A stretch of 24,676 nucleotides of DNA, from NCBI GenBank assembly GCA_024227975.1, contig JAAETV010000470.1, positions 1 through 24,676 of the forward strand, in the 5' to 3' direction. Source of the DNA: Actinomycetes bacterium (GTDB taxonomy: Bacteria; Actinomycetota; Acidimicrobiia; Acidimicrobiales; SZUA-35). Positions 15,438 to 22,776 of this stretch are shown here, in pieces. Numbering within the stretch: position 1 is the stretch's first letter; every line of letters starts with the position of its first letter. The position numbers and the translations under genes are program-made. A model generated the notes under the pieces. That model was not told the DNA's origin. It did no database searches and saw only the letters and a program-made list of their open reading frames with translations.

Positions 15438-17285
15438 TCAGGAGCCGTAGGCCTCGGCTGAGGCGGCGATCTCGGCTGCTAGCTCGACATCGTCGATCGA
15501 GAGAAGGCGATCGGCCAGGACCCGGCCGGCTGTCGACGAAAGCACCGGGCCGACCAGTTCCTGATGAAGTGCGACTGCTCGTGTCGTCCTGGACTCGAGG
15601 GAGTCGTAGAACCCGGCTGCAATATCGTCCATACCGACCCGATCGTCGGCCAGCTTGGCCAGCCAATACTGACGACCGGCATCATCAGGTTCGCGATCGA
15701 GCACATCATGGTAGAGGGCGATGAGCAGCGCCTCGTCGGTGTTTCCCGACCGTTGGTAGTACTCGGGCGAACCATAGAACAACACCCCAACCACTCGGAG
15801 GTGGAGGCCGTCGCCGACCTCACCGATCCAGTAGGCCCGACCTCCTGGATCGGCCGAGCGCCCGAAGGCCCGGAGGTACAGATCATCGACCAATGCCCCG
15901 GTGAAGTGGTCGGTCCTGACCAGCCGATCGACCAGGGACCGCCGGTCGCCGGATTCGACGATGGCGGTCCAGTCAACCAGCTCTCCGTTGCTGGCTGGCC
16001 TACCGACAAGCTTCTGGAAGAGATCGTCGACGTAGGAACCGGGTTGGGTGGCTCGCAGTTCCGACCCGCTGCCGGACCCGAACGTGAACCAGTCGGACTT
16101 CAGACCCAGAACCGACCGGATCTCGTTGCCGGTCGCCGTTGCCTGCCCGTGAGCGAAGACGAGTTGGACCTCGAGCACGCGACCCCCATCGGGGCCGCCC
16201 CCGGCACGGCGAGAGACCTCGGCCGAGCGTAGTGAGCCGAGCCGGTAGCGATCCTCCAGCCGGGAGACGGGGACCGATGTCGCCCAGTTGTGGTTGGGGT
16301 TTGCCCCGATCGAGTCACCAGCGTCGACCACAGCAGGGAAGTCACCCCCGGCCGTGTAGCCACCAGTGCTCGAGGAGAACTCCGTCCTGGCCACCGCCGC
16401 AGCCGAGGTGAGACGAACCAAGCCGGCTGTGTTGAGGATGGCGAGGTCAGTACGTTCGTGGCTGGAGAGGCGGAACCCAGCCCGCTCGGTGAAAGCCCCA
16501 TCGTAGACCTGACAGCGGACCGTGTCACAGGTATCGGCGTAGGGCTGCTGGCGTCCATCTCCAGCCAAGGCATACGAGCGGGCCGCCACCGCTTGCGCCT
16601 CGAGCGCTGGGTAGGGCCAGCTGGCCGGCATCTCGTTTGGCACCACCCCCCGCAGGTACTGCTCGATGGTGACCGTGTTGACGGTCAGTGGCATCCCGTT
16701 GTCGACCGTGGCTTGAAGCTCGCCTTCGTACCAGGAGCGGTAGTAGTCCCCACAGACCTGGAGCAAGGCGTCAGGCCCGGTCGCAGGACTCGAAGCCAGT
16801 AGCCGGACCGTCGAGCGACCGGCGATGGTCGCGTGCGCGGTCCATGGCCCAGCACAGTCAGCCGCAGTCTCGACCTCGTAGTCAGCCCCCGAACGTCGCA
16901 GTCTGACCGCTCCCGTTGTGATCTGACCCAGGTCGGCATCGTCACTGCCTCGGAGCAGGATCGTGCCTTGGGTCAGTGCAACCGTCGTCGTGCGACCCCG
17001 CATGTATCGAAGGTCGACACGGACGTTGGTGGGATCTACCGGAGCGTCGCCTGGCACCGGGCCGGCTGTCGTGCCCTGGTAATAGTGATCGAGGATCTGG
17101 GCCGACGTCCAACCTTGCTGGGCGTAGCCGTAGGCTCCGTACTGGCCCATACCTCGGCCATGGCCCCAGCCATGGCCATAGACGATCAGCTGCTCGGGAA
17201 CGGATTCAGCGGCCGCCGGAGAGCTGGCCACCAACCCGGTGGCCAGGATGGTGGACGCAATGGCAACAACCCAGGGCTTCAGCAT
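15438..17285 (-). CDS. Secreted SpoIID/LytB-like protein with C-terminal DUF4214 repeats
   Basis: The chosen start is ATG 17285 (615 aa), preceded by AAGAGG; the frame is open upstream, but this start puts a clean signal peptide at the N-terminus (LKPW, hydrophobic VVAIASTILATGLVA, then SSPAAA-ES as cleavage site). The SpoIID domain follows: GHGWGHGRGMGQYG (37-50), YLRGVVPNEMPASWPYPALE with Glu218 at the position of the catalytic acid of SpoIID, AQAVAARSYAL, and the closing VLGLKSDWFTF. SpoIID is a lytic transglycosylase acting on denuded glycan strands, so peptidoglycan remodelling outside the membrane is likely. Residues about 418-615 hold four DUF4214-type units (for example FGRSADPGGRAYW, LDREPDDAGRQYW). 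The gene starts 16 bp after the amidase gene, with which it shares this tail. Confidence 0.9.
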   Translation of the reverse strand: MLKPWVVAIASTILATGLVASSPAAAESVPEQLIVYGHGWGHGRGMGQYGAYGYAQQGWTSAQILDHYYQGTTAGPVPGDAPVDPTNVRVDLRYMRGRTTTVALTQGTILLRGSDDADLGQITTGAVRLRRSGADYEVETAADCAGPWTAHATIAGRSTVRLLASSPATGPDALLQVCGDYYRSWYEGELQATVDNGMPLTVNTVTIEQYLRGVVPNEMPASWPYPALEAQAVAARSYALAGDGRQQPYADTCDTVRCQVYDGAFTERAGFRLSSHERTDLAILNTAGLVRLTSAAAVARTEFSSSTGGYTAGGDFPAVVDAGDSIGANPNHNWATSVPVSRLEDRYRLGSLRSAEVSRRAGGGPDGGRVLEVQLVFAHGQATATGNEIRSVLGLKSDWFTFGSGSGSELRATQPGSYVDDLFQKLVGRPASNGELVDWTAIVESGDRRSLVDRLVRTDHFTGALVDDLYLRAFGRSADPGGRAYWIGEVGDGLHLRVVGVLFYGSPEYYQRSGNTDEALLIALYHDVLDREPDDAGRQYWLAKLADDRVGMDDIAAGFYDSLESRTTRAVALHQELVGPVLSSTAGRVLADRLLSIDDVELAAEIAASAEAYGS

Positions 17286-17301
17286 GAACCTCTTCTCGAT
17301 G

Positions 17302-19995
17302 TCAGTTCGATCTCTGCGCCAGCTCGTAGAACTCGTAGGAAGCTGCAAGCTCGGCCGCCATAACTACATCGTCAACTTCGGTCAAACGTTGAACCCAGTA
17401 CTGCACGCCGGCCTGGTCCGGCTCCCTCTCCAGAACGGTCAGATACAGGTCGCGAACCCGCTGACCTCGTGATTCGGGAGAGGAGTAGAAGCCAGCGGCC
17501 AGATCTTGGGGTCGGGCCGTCCCTGATTCGAAGGCGTCGACCCAATAGGCGAGCCCGTCAGCATCACTGCCCCGGCCCAGGAGTCGTTGGTAGAGCCGCT
17601 CGACATAGGCCGGGGCCGACCCACTGCTGGCCACATACTCGGCCGAACCGTAGAAATAGACACCAACCTCATCGAGCCGCATCCCCCGCCGGACCTGCTC
17701 CAACCAGTAGGCCGAGCCGGCTTCGTCTGGTTCTCGACCAAGTACATCGCGATACATGGCCGCTATCCTTCGCCCGGCCCAATTCTCGGACTGAGCTAGC
17801 TCCAAGGCAACTATGTGGCGGCCCCCTTCGTAGATCAGCCAACCTTCCCAATACTCGAGCTCGGCCGGGGACGCCTTTCGGCCCAAGAACACGTGGCCGA
17901 CGTGATTGAGGTACCGGGCCGTCTCGCCGTCAAGGAAGTCAGCGGGAAACACCGACCCGGCAAGGGCTACATCGACGAGATCGGTGTTGGTGGCATCGGT
18001 GGTGAGGGGGAACACCAGGCGCTGGCGGCCAAAGGGCCAGAGCTGGCCGTTCGAGCTCAGCACCCACCCTCCCTGACCGTTGTCGGCGGCCACGACCGCC
18101 GTCACCTTCAGCCCAGCCCGAAGGCCTCCGGGACTGGTGATCACCGCTGGAGGGGCACCACCGAACGGATGAAGTTGGCCGCGGTCGGACACTACCCAGC
18201 CGCTGTCACCGGAGCGACGAACGGCGACATCGACGGCGTTGGTGGCCACGGGCCCGATCTGGTGGGGAGGAGCATCACCAACCGCCCACAGCTGGCCCGT
18301 CGCCTCGACCAAGTAGCCGTTGCCGAGCCGGTTCAGGTCCCCCCGGACAACCGCTGATGTCAATCCAGCCCCGGGGGCGACCACGAGACGATCGGGTTGA
18401 CCCCCGAACCCAATAGCCGCTCCATCGGCAGTCAGTACCCATCCGCCACCAGCATCGGTGGTAGCAATGTCGACAACCGGCCGATCGCCGGCCGGGCGCT
18501 CGGCCACAGCTGGGGCCAAACCGAAGGGGCGAACGACCCCGTCCCGGTGCAAGGCGTAGCCATCGATACCAGGACCGGGGGAACCGGGTCGGGCTGCGAC
18601 GGCGATGGCCTCCGGCGATGGGAGGGGCAGTGGCTGGGTTTCGGGATCCGAAGCCGGGGGCAAGCCCATCCCTTCAACTGCGGCAGAACCAGCAACAGTG
18701 AGGCTGCCGTCGGCCGCCATCATGGCAAAGCCGGGCCCATGAGCATGAGGCCGCCAGCTCTCAAATCTGTAGGGGACCGTCTCGACCCCGCCAACCGTTA
18801 CCCGCCGGCCCAGATCACGCACGAACCCGACAGCCAGGCTGCCGGGGCAAGAGGTGAGCCCGAGATCACGGTGTCCCATCACGGTTGGCACCAGGTGCCA
18901 CACTCCGCTCTCATGGCGCTGGGCGCCCTTGGTCGATCGGTTCTTGAGCCAGGTCGTGCCGTGAGGGTCGACCCCGTGACGGCCGAGCTTCCAGGTGGCG
19001 AGGCTCGAAATCGCCGACTCGGCCAGCAAGGTTGGTCTCCCTGCCGTTGGCCTGGCCCCGGTCTGGTGCTGGCCGAGGAGGGCGACCCCAACCGCTGAGG
19101 TATTGAATCCCTTGGCGTGACCCCCGATGACGGGCTGGTCGATGCCCCCGCTCCGCCCTTCCCATATCGTGCCGAACCGATCAACAACGAAGTTGTAGCC
19201 GATGTCGCACCAACCGTTGATGTCGACATGGGAATAGAGAATGGCCCTCAACATGTCATCGACCCGGCCGGCGTCATAGTTGTTGCCGCTGACCGTGTGA
19301 TGGACGACAAAAGCTTGGACATTGTCGGCGTACCACGGCCCATCGCTGCAGCCGGCATTGGACCCCGTCCAGCCCCGGTCGGTCCAGCTGGCCCTAGCCA
19401 TGATGGCAGGCTGACCTTGACCTGAGACCTGAGCCCCGTCGGCCAACTGGCGTCGACCAGCCACCTCGGGGCGGGTTTCAGTTGGAGGATCGATGGGGAG
19501 GAAGAAGAGAACAGGGTCACCCCCGTCGCCGGAGAGCCGCACTACCTCCACCTCGTTTGCGGTGGGGTCGATCAGGAGTGGAGGCAAGGCCAGACGGGTC
19601 TGCTCGTGGCCTTCCCCCCACGGTTCCCCGGTGGCCCTGCGTTCATCCTCGGTCCGGTCGGGGCCTTCATCGAGCTGGTGCTCGAGAAGGATCCACGACT
19701 CAGGGGTTGACTCATCGTCGAGGCGGACGGCGAAGCGGTCACCGACCTCGGCGGCAATGACCAGGGCCCCCGAGTGCTCTGGAATGGCAACCGACGCCCC
19801 TTCGGCTTCGAGGTCATTGGGGTTGCGGTGACCGGCTTCCAGCTCAATGGCCATCGTCGTCACGCCATCAGGTCCCGGCCCGCTTGGCTCGTCGCCTGAC
19901 CAGTGAACAATGGCAAGCGAGATGGCTACAGCGGTGAGCAGGCCCCCGACGAGAACGCCGAGCAGCCGCAGATGCGGGAGGGCGGCGGACCCCAC
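17302..19995 (-). CDS. Membrane-anchored PGRP/amidase_2-type N-acetylmuramoyl-L-alanine amidase with propeller-like and DUF4214 repeats
   Basis: The 897-aa protein starts at GTG 19995. Residues 10-31 form a signal-anchor helix, so the rest is outside. The amidase_2/PGRP domain spans about 205-395, with zinc ligands His232 or His233 (VVHHTVSG), His375 (MGHRDLG) and Cys383 (TSCPG), plus Tyr267 (DIGYNF); the full catalytic set is present, so it should cut the MurNAc-L-Ala bond. Residues about 421-660 hold six G-[WYF]-x-[LVM]-x3-G-x-[LV/I]-x2-[FVA]-G units (421, 478, 518, 560, 599, 643), like the GYWLV-type repeats frequent in Acidimicrobiia secreted proteins. Residues about 690-890 hold four DUF4214 units (VLGREPDEAGSAYW, LLGRGSDADGLAYW and others). 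It is followed 16 bp later by the SpoIID-like gene. Confidence 0.92.
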   Translation of the reverse strand: MGSAALPHLRLLGVLVGGLLTAVAISLAIVHWSGDEPSGPGPDGVTTMAIELEAGHRNPNDLEAEGASVAIPEHSGALVIAAEVGDRFAVRLDDESTPESWILLEHQLDEGPDRTEDERRATGEPWGEGHEQTRLALPPLLIDPTANEVEVVRLSGDGGDPVLFFLPIDPPTETRPEVAGRRQLADGAQVSGQGQPAIMARASWTDRGWTGSNAGCSDGPWYADNVQAFVVHHTVSGNNYDAGRVDDMLRAILYSHVDINGWCDIGYNFVVDRFGTIWEGRSGGIDQPVIGGHAKGFNTSAVGVALLGQHQTGARPTAGRPTLLAESAISSLATWKLGRHGVDPHGTTWLKNRSTKGAQRHESGVWHLVPTVMGHRDLGLTSCPGSLAVGFVRDLGRRVTVGGVETVPYRFESWRPHAHGPGFAMMAADGSLTVAGSAAVEGMGLPPASDPETQPLPLPSPEAIAVAARPGSPGPGIDGYALHRDGVVRPFGLAPAVAERPAGDRPVVDIATTDAGGGWVLTADGAAIGFGGQPDRLVVAPGAGLTSAVVRGDLNRLGNGYLVEATGQLWAVGDAPPHQIGPVATNAVDVAVRRSGDSGWVVSDRGQLHPFGGAPPAVITSPGGLRAGLKVTAVVAADNGQGGWVLSSNGQLWPFGRQRLVFPLTTDATNTDLVDVALAGSVFPADFLDGETARYLNHVGHVFLGRKASPAELEYWEGWLIYEGGRHIVALELAQSENWAGRRIAAMYRDVLGREPDEAGSAYWLEQVRRGMRLDEVGVYFYGSAEYVASSGSAPAYVERLYQRLLGRGSDADGLAYWVDAFESGTARPQDLAAGFYSSPESRGQRVRDLYLTVLEREPDQAGVQYWVQRLTEVDDVVMAAELAASYEFYELAQRSN

Positions 19996-20099
19996 GAACC
20001 TGGCTATGAACCGAATGTACCGGACCCGATGAAGGTCCCAATGGCAGCGCCCAAATCACCCCGCGACCAGGACATGGAGCAGTGGCGACTGGCCCAAGT

Positions 20100-21272
20100 T
20101 CAGATGGCCGAGGTCACCAACTGGGGCATGCACAGCCCATCCAGCTCGACGATCTTGATGCCATCCCGATTGTCGTGGGTGACCTGATTGTCAGGGTCGA
20201 TGTTGAGCCGGTACTCACGGAAGCTCATCTCCAATGCATCGAAAGCCAACAACCGCCCCCGGAGAGAGTCACCAATTCCGAGGATCAACTTGATGGCCTC
20301 CAGGGCCTGGATCGAACCGATGATCCCTGGCAGCACCCCGAGCACGCCAGCTTCGGCGCAGCTGGGAGCCAGCTCGGGTGGAGGCGGCTCCGGCAACAGG
20401 TCACGGTAGGTAGGGCCGTTGAGGGGATCGAAGACGGTTACCTGGCCCTCGAAACGGAAGATGGAGCCATGGACGACTGGGATTCCGAGCTTCACCGAGG
20501 CATCGTTGAGTAGGTAGCGGCTGGGGAAGTTGTCCGCTCCGTCGATCACAACATCGTAGTTGGCCAGGATCTCTTCGATATTGTCAGCGCCGAGACGGGC
20601 GTCGTGAGTGACGACACGGATGTCGGGGTTCATCGAGACCAGGGTCTTCTTGGCTGAATCGACCTTGCGCTCACCGACCCGATCGAGATTGTGGAGGATC
20701 TGGCGCTGGAGGTTCGACTCGTCGACGACGTCCATGTCGACGATACCGATGGTTCCGACGCCGGCCGCGGCCAGATAGATGGCGGCCGGGGAGCCCAGTC
20801 CGCCTGCCCCCAGTAGCAAGACCTTGGCGTCGAGCAGCTCGAGCTGGCCCTCCTCCCCTACCTCGGGCAGGAGTAGGTGGCGGCTGTAGCGGTTCCGTTG
20901 GGCCGCATCGAGGGTTTGGGGAATGGACCATTCACGGCCCTCGTCCTTCCAGCGGTTGAAGCCCCCAACCATTGAGACCACATCGGTGTAGCCAAGCTCG
21001 CCCAGGGTCTTGGCGGCGAAGACCGAGCGGACACCACCGGCACATATGATCACGATGGGGGATGCCTTGTCGGGAATACGGTTCTCGACCTGTGATTCCA
21101 GATTGCCTCTGACGATGACAACCGAGTCAGGAACACTCCCCTGGGCCACCTCGTCGGGTTCACGTATGTCGAGGAGGATGGCACCGTGGCGGAGCGCCTG
21201 CTCGGCTCCCGCCGGGTCAGTTTCTCGAACCTCGGACTTGGTCGAGGCCAGGAGCTCTCGGAAGGTTGGCAT
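20100..21272 (-). CDS. Rhodanese-ThiF/MoeB-type E1-like adenylyltransferase (MoeZ-like, domains in reverse order)
   Basis: The 390-aa protein has an N-terminal rhodanese domain (about 1-115) with active-site Cys77 in ICAGGVRS. It is followed by a ThiF/MoeB-type adenylyltransferase domain (about 125-390) with ATP-binding GAGGLGSP (155-162), DESNLQRQ, a DGADNF acidic loop and PEPPPPELAPSCAEAGVLG with Cys305. Such enzymes adenylate the C-terminal Gly-Gly of small sulfur carriers (MoaD, ThiS, CysO) and pass on sulfur. Both zinc-binding CxxC pairs of MoeB are gone (T288/D291 and N362/T365), as also in mycobacterial MoeZ; but MoeZ has the rhodanese at the C-terminus. ATG 21272 has GAGG six bases upstream. 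The cofactor served (Moco, thiamine, cysteine) cannot be decided. Confidence 0.9.
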   Translation of the reverse strand: MPTFRELLASTKSEVRETDPAGAEQALRHGAILLDIREPDEVAQGSVPDSVVIVRGNLESQVENRIPDKASPIVIICAGGVRSVFAAKTLGELGYTDVVSMVGGFNRWKDEGREWSIPQTLDAAQRNRYSRHLLLPEVGEEGQLELLDAKVLLLGAGGLGSPAAIYLAAAGVGTIGIVDMDVVDESNLQRQILHNLDRVGERKVDSAKKTLVSMNPDIRVVTHDARLGADNIEEILANYDVVIDGADNFPSRYLLNDASVKLGIPVVHGSIFRFEGQVTVFDPLNGPTYRDLLPEPPPPELAPSCAEAGVLGVLPGIIGSIQALEAIKLILGIGDSLRGRLLAFDALEMSFREYRLNIDPDNQVTHDNRDGIKIVELDGLCMPQLVTSAI

Positions 21273-21305
21273 CTCTACCTCGCAGCGTCTTTCGTACGAC
21301 TCAAA

Positions 21306-21335
21306 ACTCTACTAGCTAGGTCAACAATTGCCCAA
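21306..21335 (-). promoter_or_regulatory. Candidate promoter for the rhodanese-ThiF gene
   Basis: On the minus strand TTGGGC (21330-21335) and TAGAGT (21306-21311) are separated by 18 bp, about 34 bp before the ATG at 21272. The 109-bp spacer to the sir2 gene is AT-rich. The -35 is a poor match. Confidence 0.3.
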
Positions 21336-21381
21336 GGTGGCCTATTCCCGGTCACCGTTTCCCGACCGTCCATGAGGCCCC

Positions 21382-22203
21382 TCAACAGAGTTGGGGCAGG
21401 ACCTCGCTGATCGACCCGTTGACCACGACATCACCCAGCTCATCCATCTCGGTTGGACTGCCGTTGACGATGACGACACCGGCCCCGGACCGCTTGGCCA
21501 CAGGCACCACGGCGGCGATGGGATAGACAGCCAGGGTCGAGCCTACGGCCAGAACCAGATCGCAAGTCTCAGCCGCTTCCTGGGCCCGCTCCAAGTCCTC
21601 GGTGATCAGGCTCTGACCGAAACTGATTGTTGCCGACTTCAAGATCCCCGAACACAGGGGGCAGGCCGGGTCATCCTCCCCAAGACGGACCCGATTCAGG
21701 ACCTCCTGCATGGGCGCCCGATAGGAGCAGCTCATACATCCGACATGCTTGGCCGTCCCGTGAATCTCGACGATGCGCTCAGGGTTGCTCCCGGCATCGT
21801 GATGTAGACCATCCACGTTCTGGGTCACCAGTAGGAGGAGCTTGCGCCGCCGTTCCAATCCAGTCAGGGCGTAATGGCCAGGGTTCGGCTCAGCCGCCCA
21901 CATTGGGCTGTCGAGCCGGTTGCGCCACGAGCGACGCCGCATCTCCTGGTCAACCATGTAGTTCTGGAGCGTCGCCTGCTTCTCTGCCCCCGGATTCTTG
22001 GTCCAGACCCCCTGGGGACCGCGAAAGTCGGGGATGCGCGAATCGGTCGATATCCCGGCCCCGGTCAGCACCACGATCTTCCTTGCCACCTCGATGAGCT
22101 CGGCCGCCGCACTGACCGCTTCCTGCAATGTGGCGGACTGGCCAGACACCAAGCTCACCGATTGATCATCGTTGTCGGCTCCTTGGCCACTGGTGTTGGT
22201 CAC
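21382..22203 (-). CDS. cobB: Sir2-family NAD-dependent protein deacylase
   Basis: The protein is 273 aa if started at GTG 22203; the frame continues upstream, but that part would run under the divergent gene and lacks sirtuin character. NAD-binding motifs GAGISTDSRIPDFRG, TQNVDGLH and the catalytic His in EIHGTAKHVGC are present. The Zn finger is complete (GCMSCS and PACPLCSG), as are IVNGSPT and the other C-terminal Rossmann elements. It removes acyl groups from lysines using NAD+, giving nicotinamide and O-acyl-ADP-ribose. In this class of bacteria acyl-CoA synthetases are common targets (known of the family, not shown here). A -10-like TAGCGT lies 7 nt before the GTG, so it may be leaderless. 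It is 109 bp upstream of the rhodanese-ThiF gene. Confidence 0.93.
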   Translation of the reverse strand: MTNTSGQGADNDDQSVSLVSGQSATLQEAVSAAAELIEVARKIVVLTGAGISTDSRIPDFRGPQGVWTKNPGAEKQATLQNYMVDQEMRRRSWRNRLDSPMWAAEPNPGHYALTGLERRRKLLLLVTQNVDGLHHDAGSNPERIVEIHGTAKHVGCMSCSYRAPMQEVLNRVRLGEDDPACPLCSGILKSATISFGQSLITEDLERAQEAAETCDLVLAVGSTLAVYPIAAVVPVAKRSGAGVVIVNGSPTEMDELGDVVVNGSISEVLPQLC

Positions 22204-22210
22204 GCATGCG

Positions 22211-22216
22211 ACGCTA
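22211..22216 (-). promoter_or_regulatory. Candidate -10 box, leaderless sir2 transcript
   Basis: TAGCGT on the minus strand ends 7 nt before GTG 22203. A weak TTCGTC (22234-22239) lies 17 bp further upstream. The spacing supports GTG 22203 as the start. Confidence 0.4.
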
Positions 22217-22226
22217 GTCGCTCCCC

Positions 22227-22232
22227 TATGCT
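22227..22232 (+). promoter_or_regulatory. Candidate -10 box, leaderless transcript of the 178-aa protein gene
   Basis: TATGCT ends 7 nt before ATG 22240, and no Shine-Dalgarno is visible there. It overlaps the upstream elements of the divergent sir2 promoter; only 36 bp separate the two start codons. Confidence 0.4.
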
Positions 22233-22239
22233 CGACGAA

Positions 22240-22776
22240 ATGAGTACCCGGCAGGATCCGAGGTCCTACTCGGAGCGAGAGCTGACATTGAGAGCGATCT
22301 CGATCACCAGCCAACGCGCTCGAGCCGTCCAACGCCGCTTGACGGCCATGCGAGGCGGCCAAGATCTGGACCCCGATCGCCGGGCCAGAGAAACCAGAGA
22401 GCCATCGTTGCTGGGCGGTGATGGTCTGCATCTCGACGACATGGCCGACGACGACATGGCCGACGACGACCTCGACGAGGAAGTCGCCCTCCCCAACCCG
22501 ATGATCACCGACAACCTCCTACGCCACCATCTGGAACAGGCGACCATCCACCAAGGTCAGGATCAGAGTGGCTGGCGAGGCCTCATCGACCGAGCCTTGG
22601 CCCCAACCAGGCTGCATCACCAAGCCCATTTCAACACGACGATCGTGCACGCCCTCCATCAACTCGATCACCGATCCCAACTCCAGGGACGGACGCTGGC
22701 TGAGCTGGAGGCCGAAACCGCAGCTCTACGTCGTGCCCTCAGCGACCTCGAGTCGAGGTTCCACCACCAACCGTGA
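22240..22776 (+). CDS. 178-aa acidic/coiled-coil protein, unknown function, coupled to a glycosyltransferase
   Basis: Start ATG 22240 is chosen from the -10 hexamer 7 nt upstream; an in-frame ATG at 22228 overlaps that hexamer. Residues 1-60 are Arg-rich and probably helical. Residues 66-82 are an Asp-rich stretch made by a 15-bp tandem repeat (DMADD twice). Residues about 112-178 form a helical segment, with RALAPTRLHHQAHFN followed by a long heptad-like helix (LHQLDHRSQLQGRTLAELEAE and on). This second part resembles the tail of the glycosyltransferase at 9644. No enzyme motif is seen. Its TGA overlaps the GTG of the next glycosyltransferase (GTGA), so it is probably a partner or scaffold of that enzyme (inference). 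Confidence 0.7.
   Translation: MSTRQDPRSYSERELTLRAISITSQRARAVQRRLTAMRGGQDLDPDRRARETREPSLLGGDGLHLDDMADDDMADDDLDEEVALPNPMITDNLLRHHLEQATIHQGQDQSGWRGLIDRALAPTRLHHQAHFNTTIVHALHQLDHRSQLQGRTLAELEAETAALRRALSDLESRFHHQP
22438..22467 (+). repeat. Perfect 15-bp tandem duplication inside the 178-aa protein gene
   Basis: GACATGGCCGACGAC occurs twice head to tail, in frame, coding DMADD-DMADD, and is followed by the related GACCTCGACGAG (DLDE). It expands an acidic linker without breaking the frame. Confidence 0.9.

Noticed and set aside
20004..20075. 23-codon Gly-rich frame (MSWSRGDLGAAIG...) before the amidase gene, minus strand
   Set aside because: It looks a little like a leader or bacteriocin core, but there is no ribosome binding site and no processing or immunity gene near it. 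The 104-bp gap 19996-20099 otherwise shows nothing.
22204..22431. N-terminal extension of the sirtuin by 76 residues
   Set aside because: It would run under the start of the divergent gene and has no sirtuin features; the GTG at 22203 has a well-placed -10 box.
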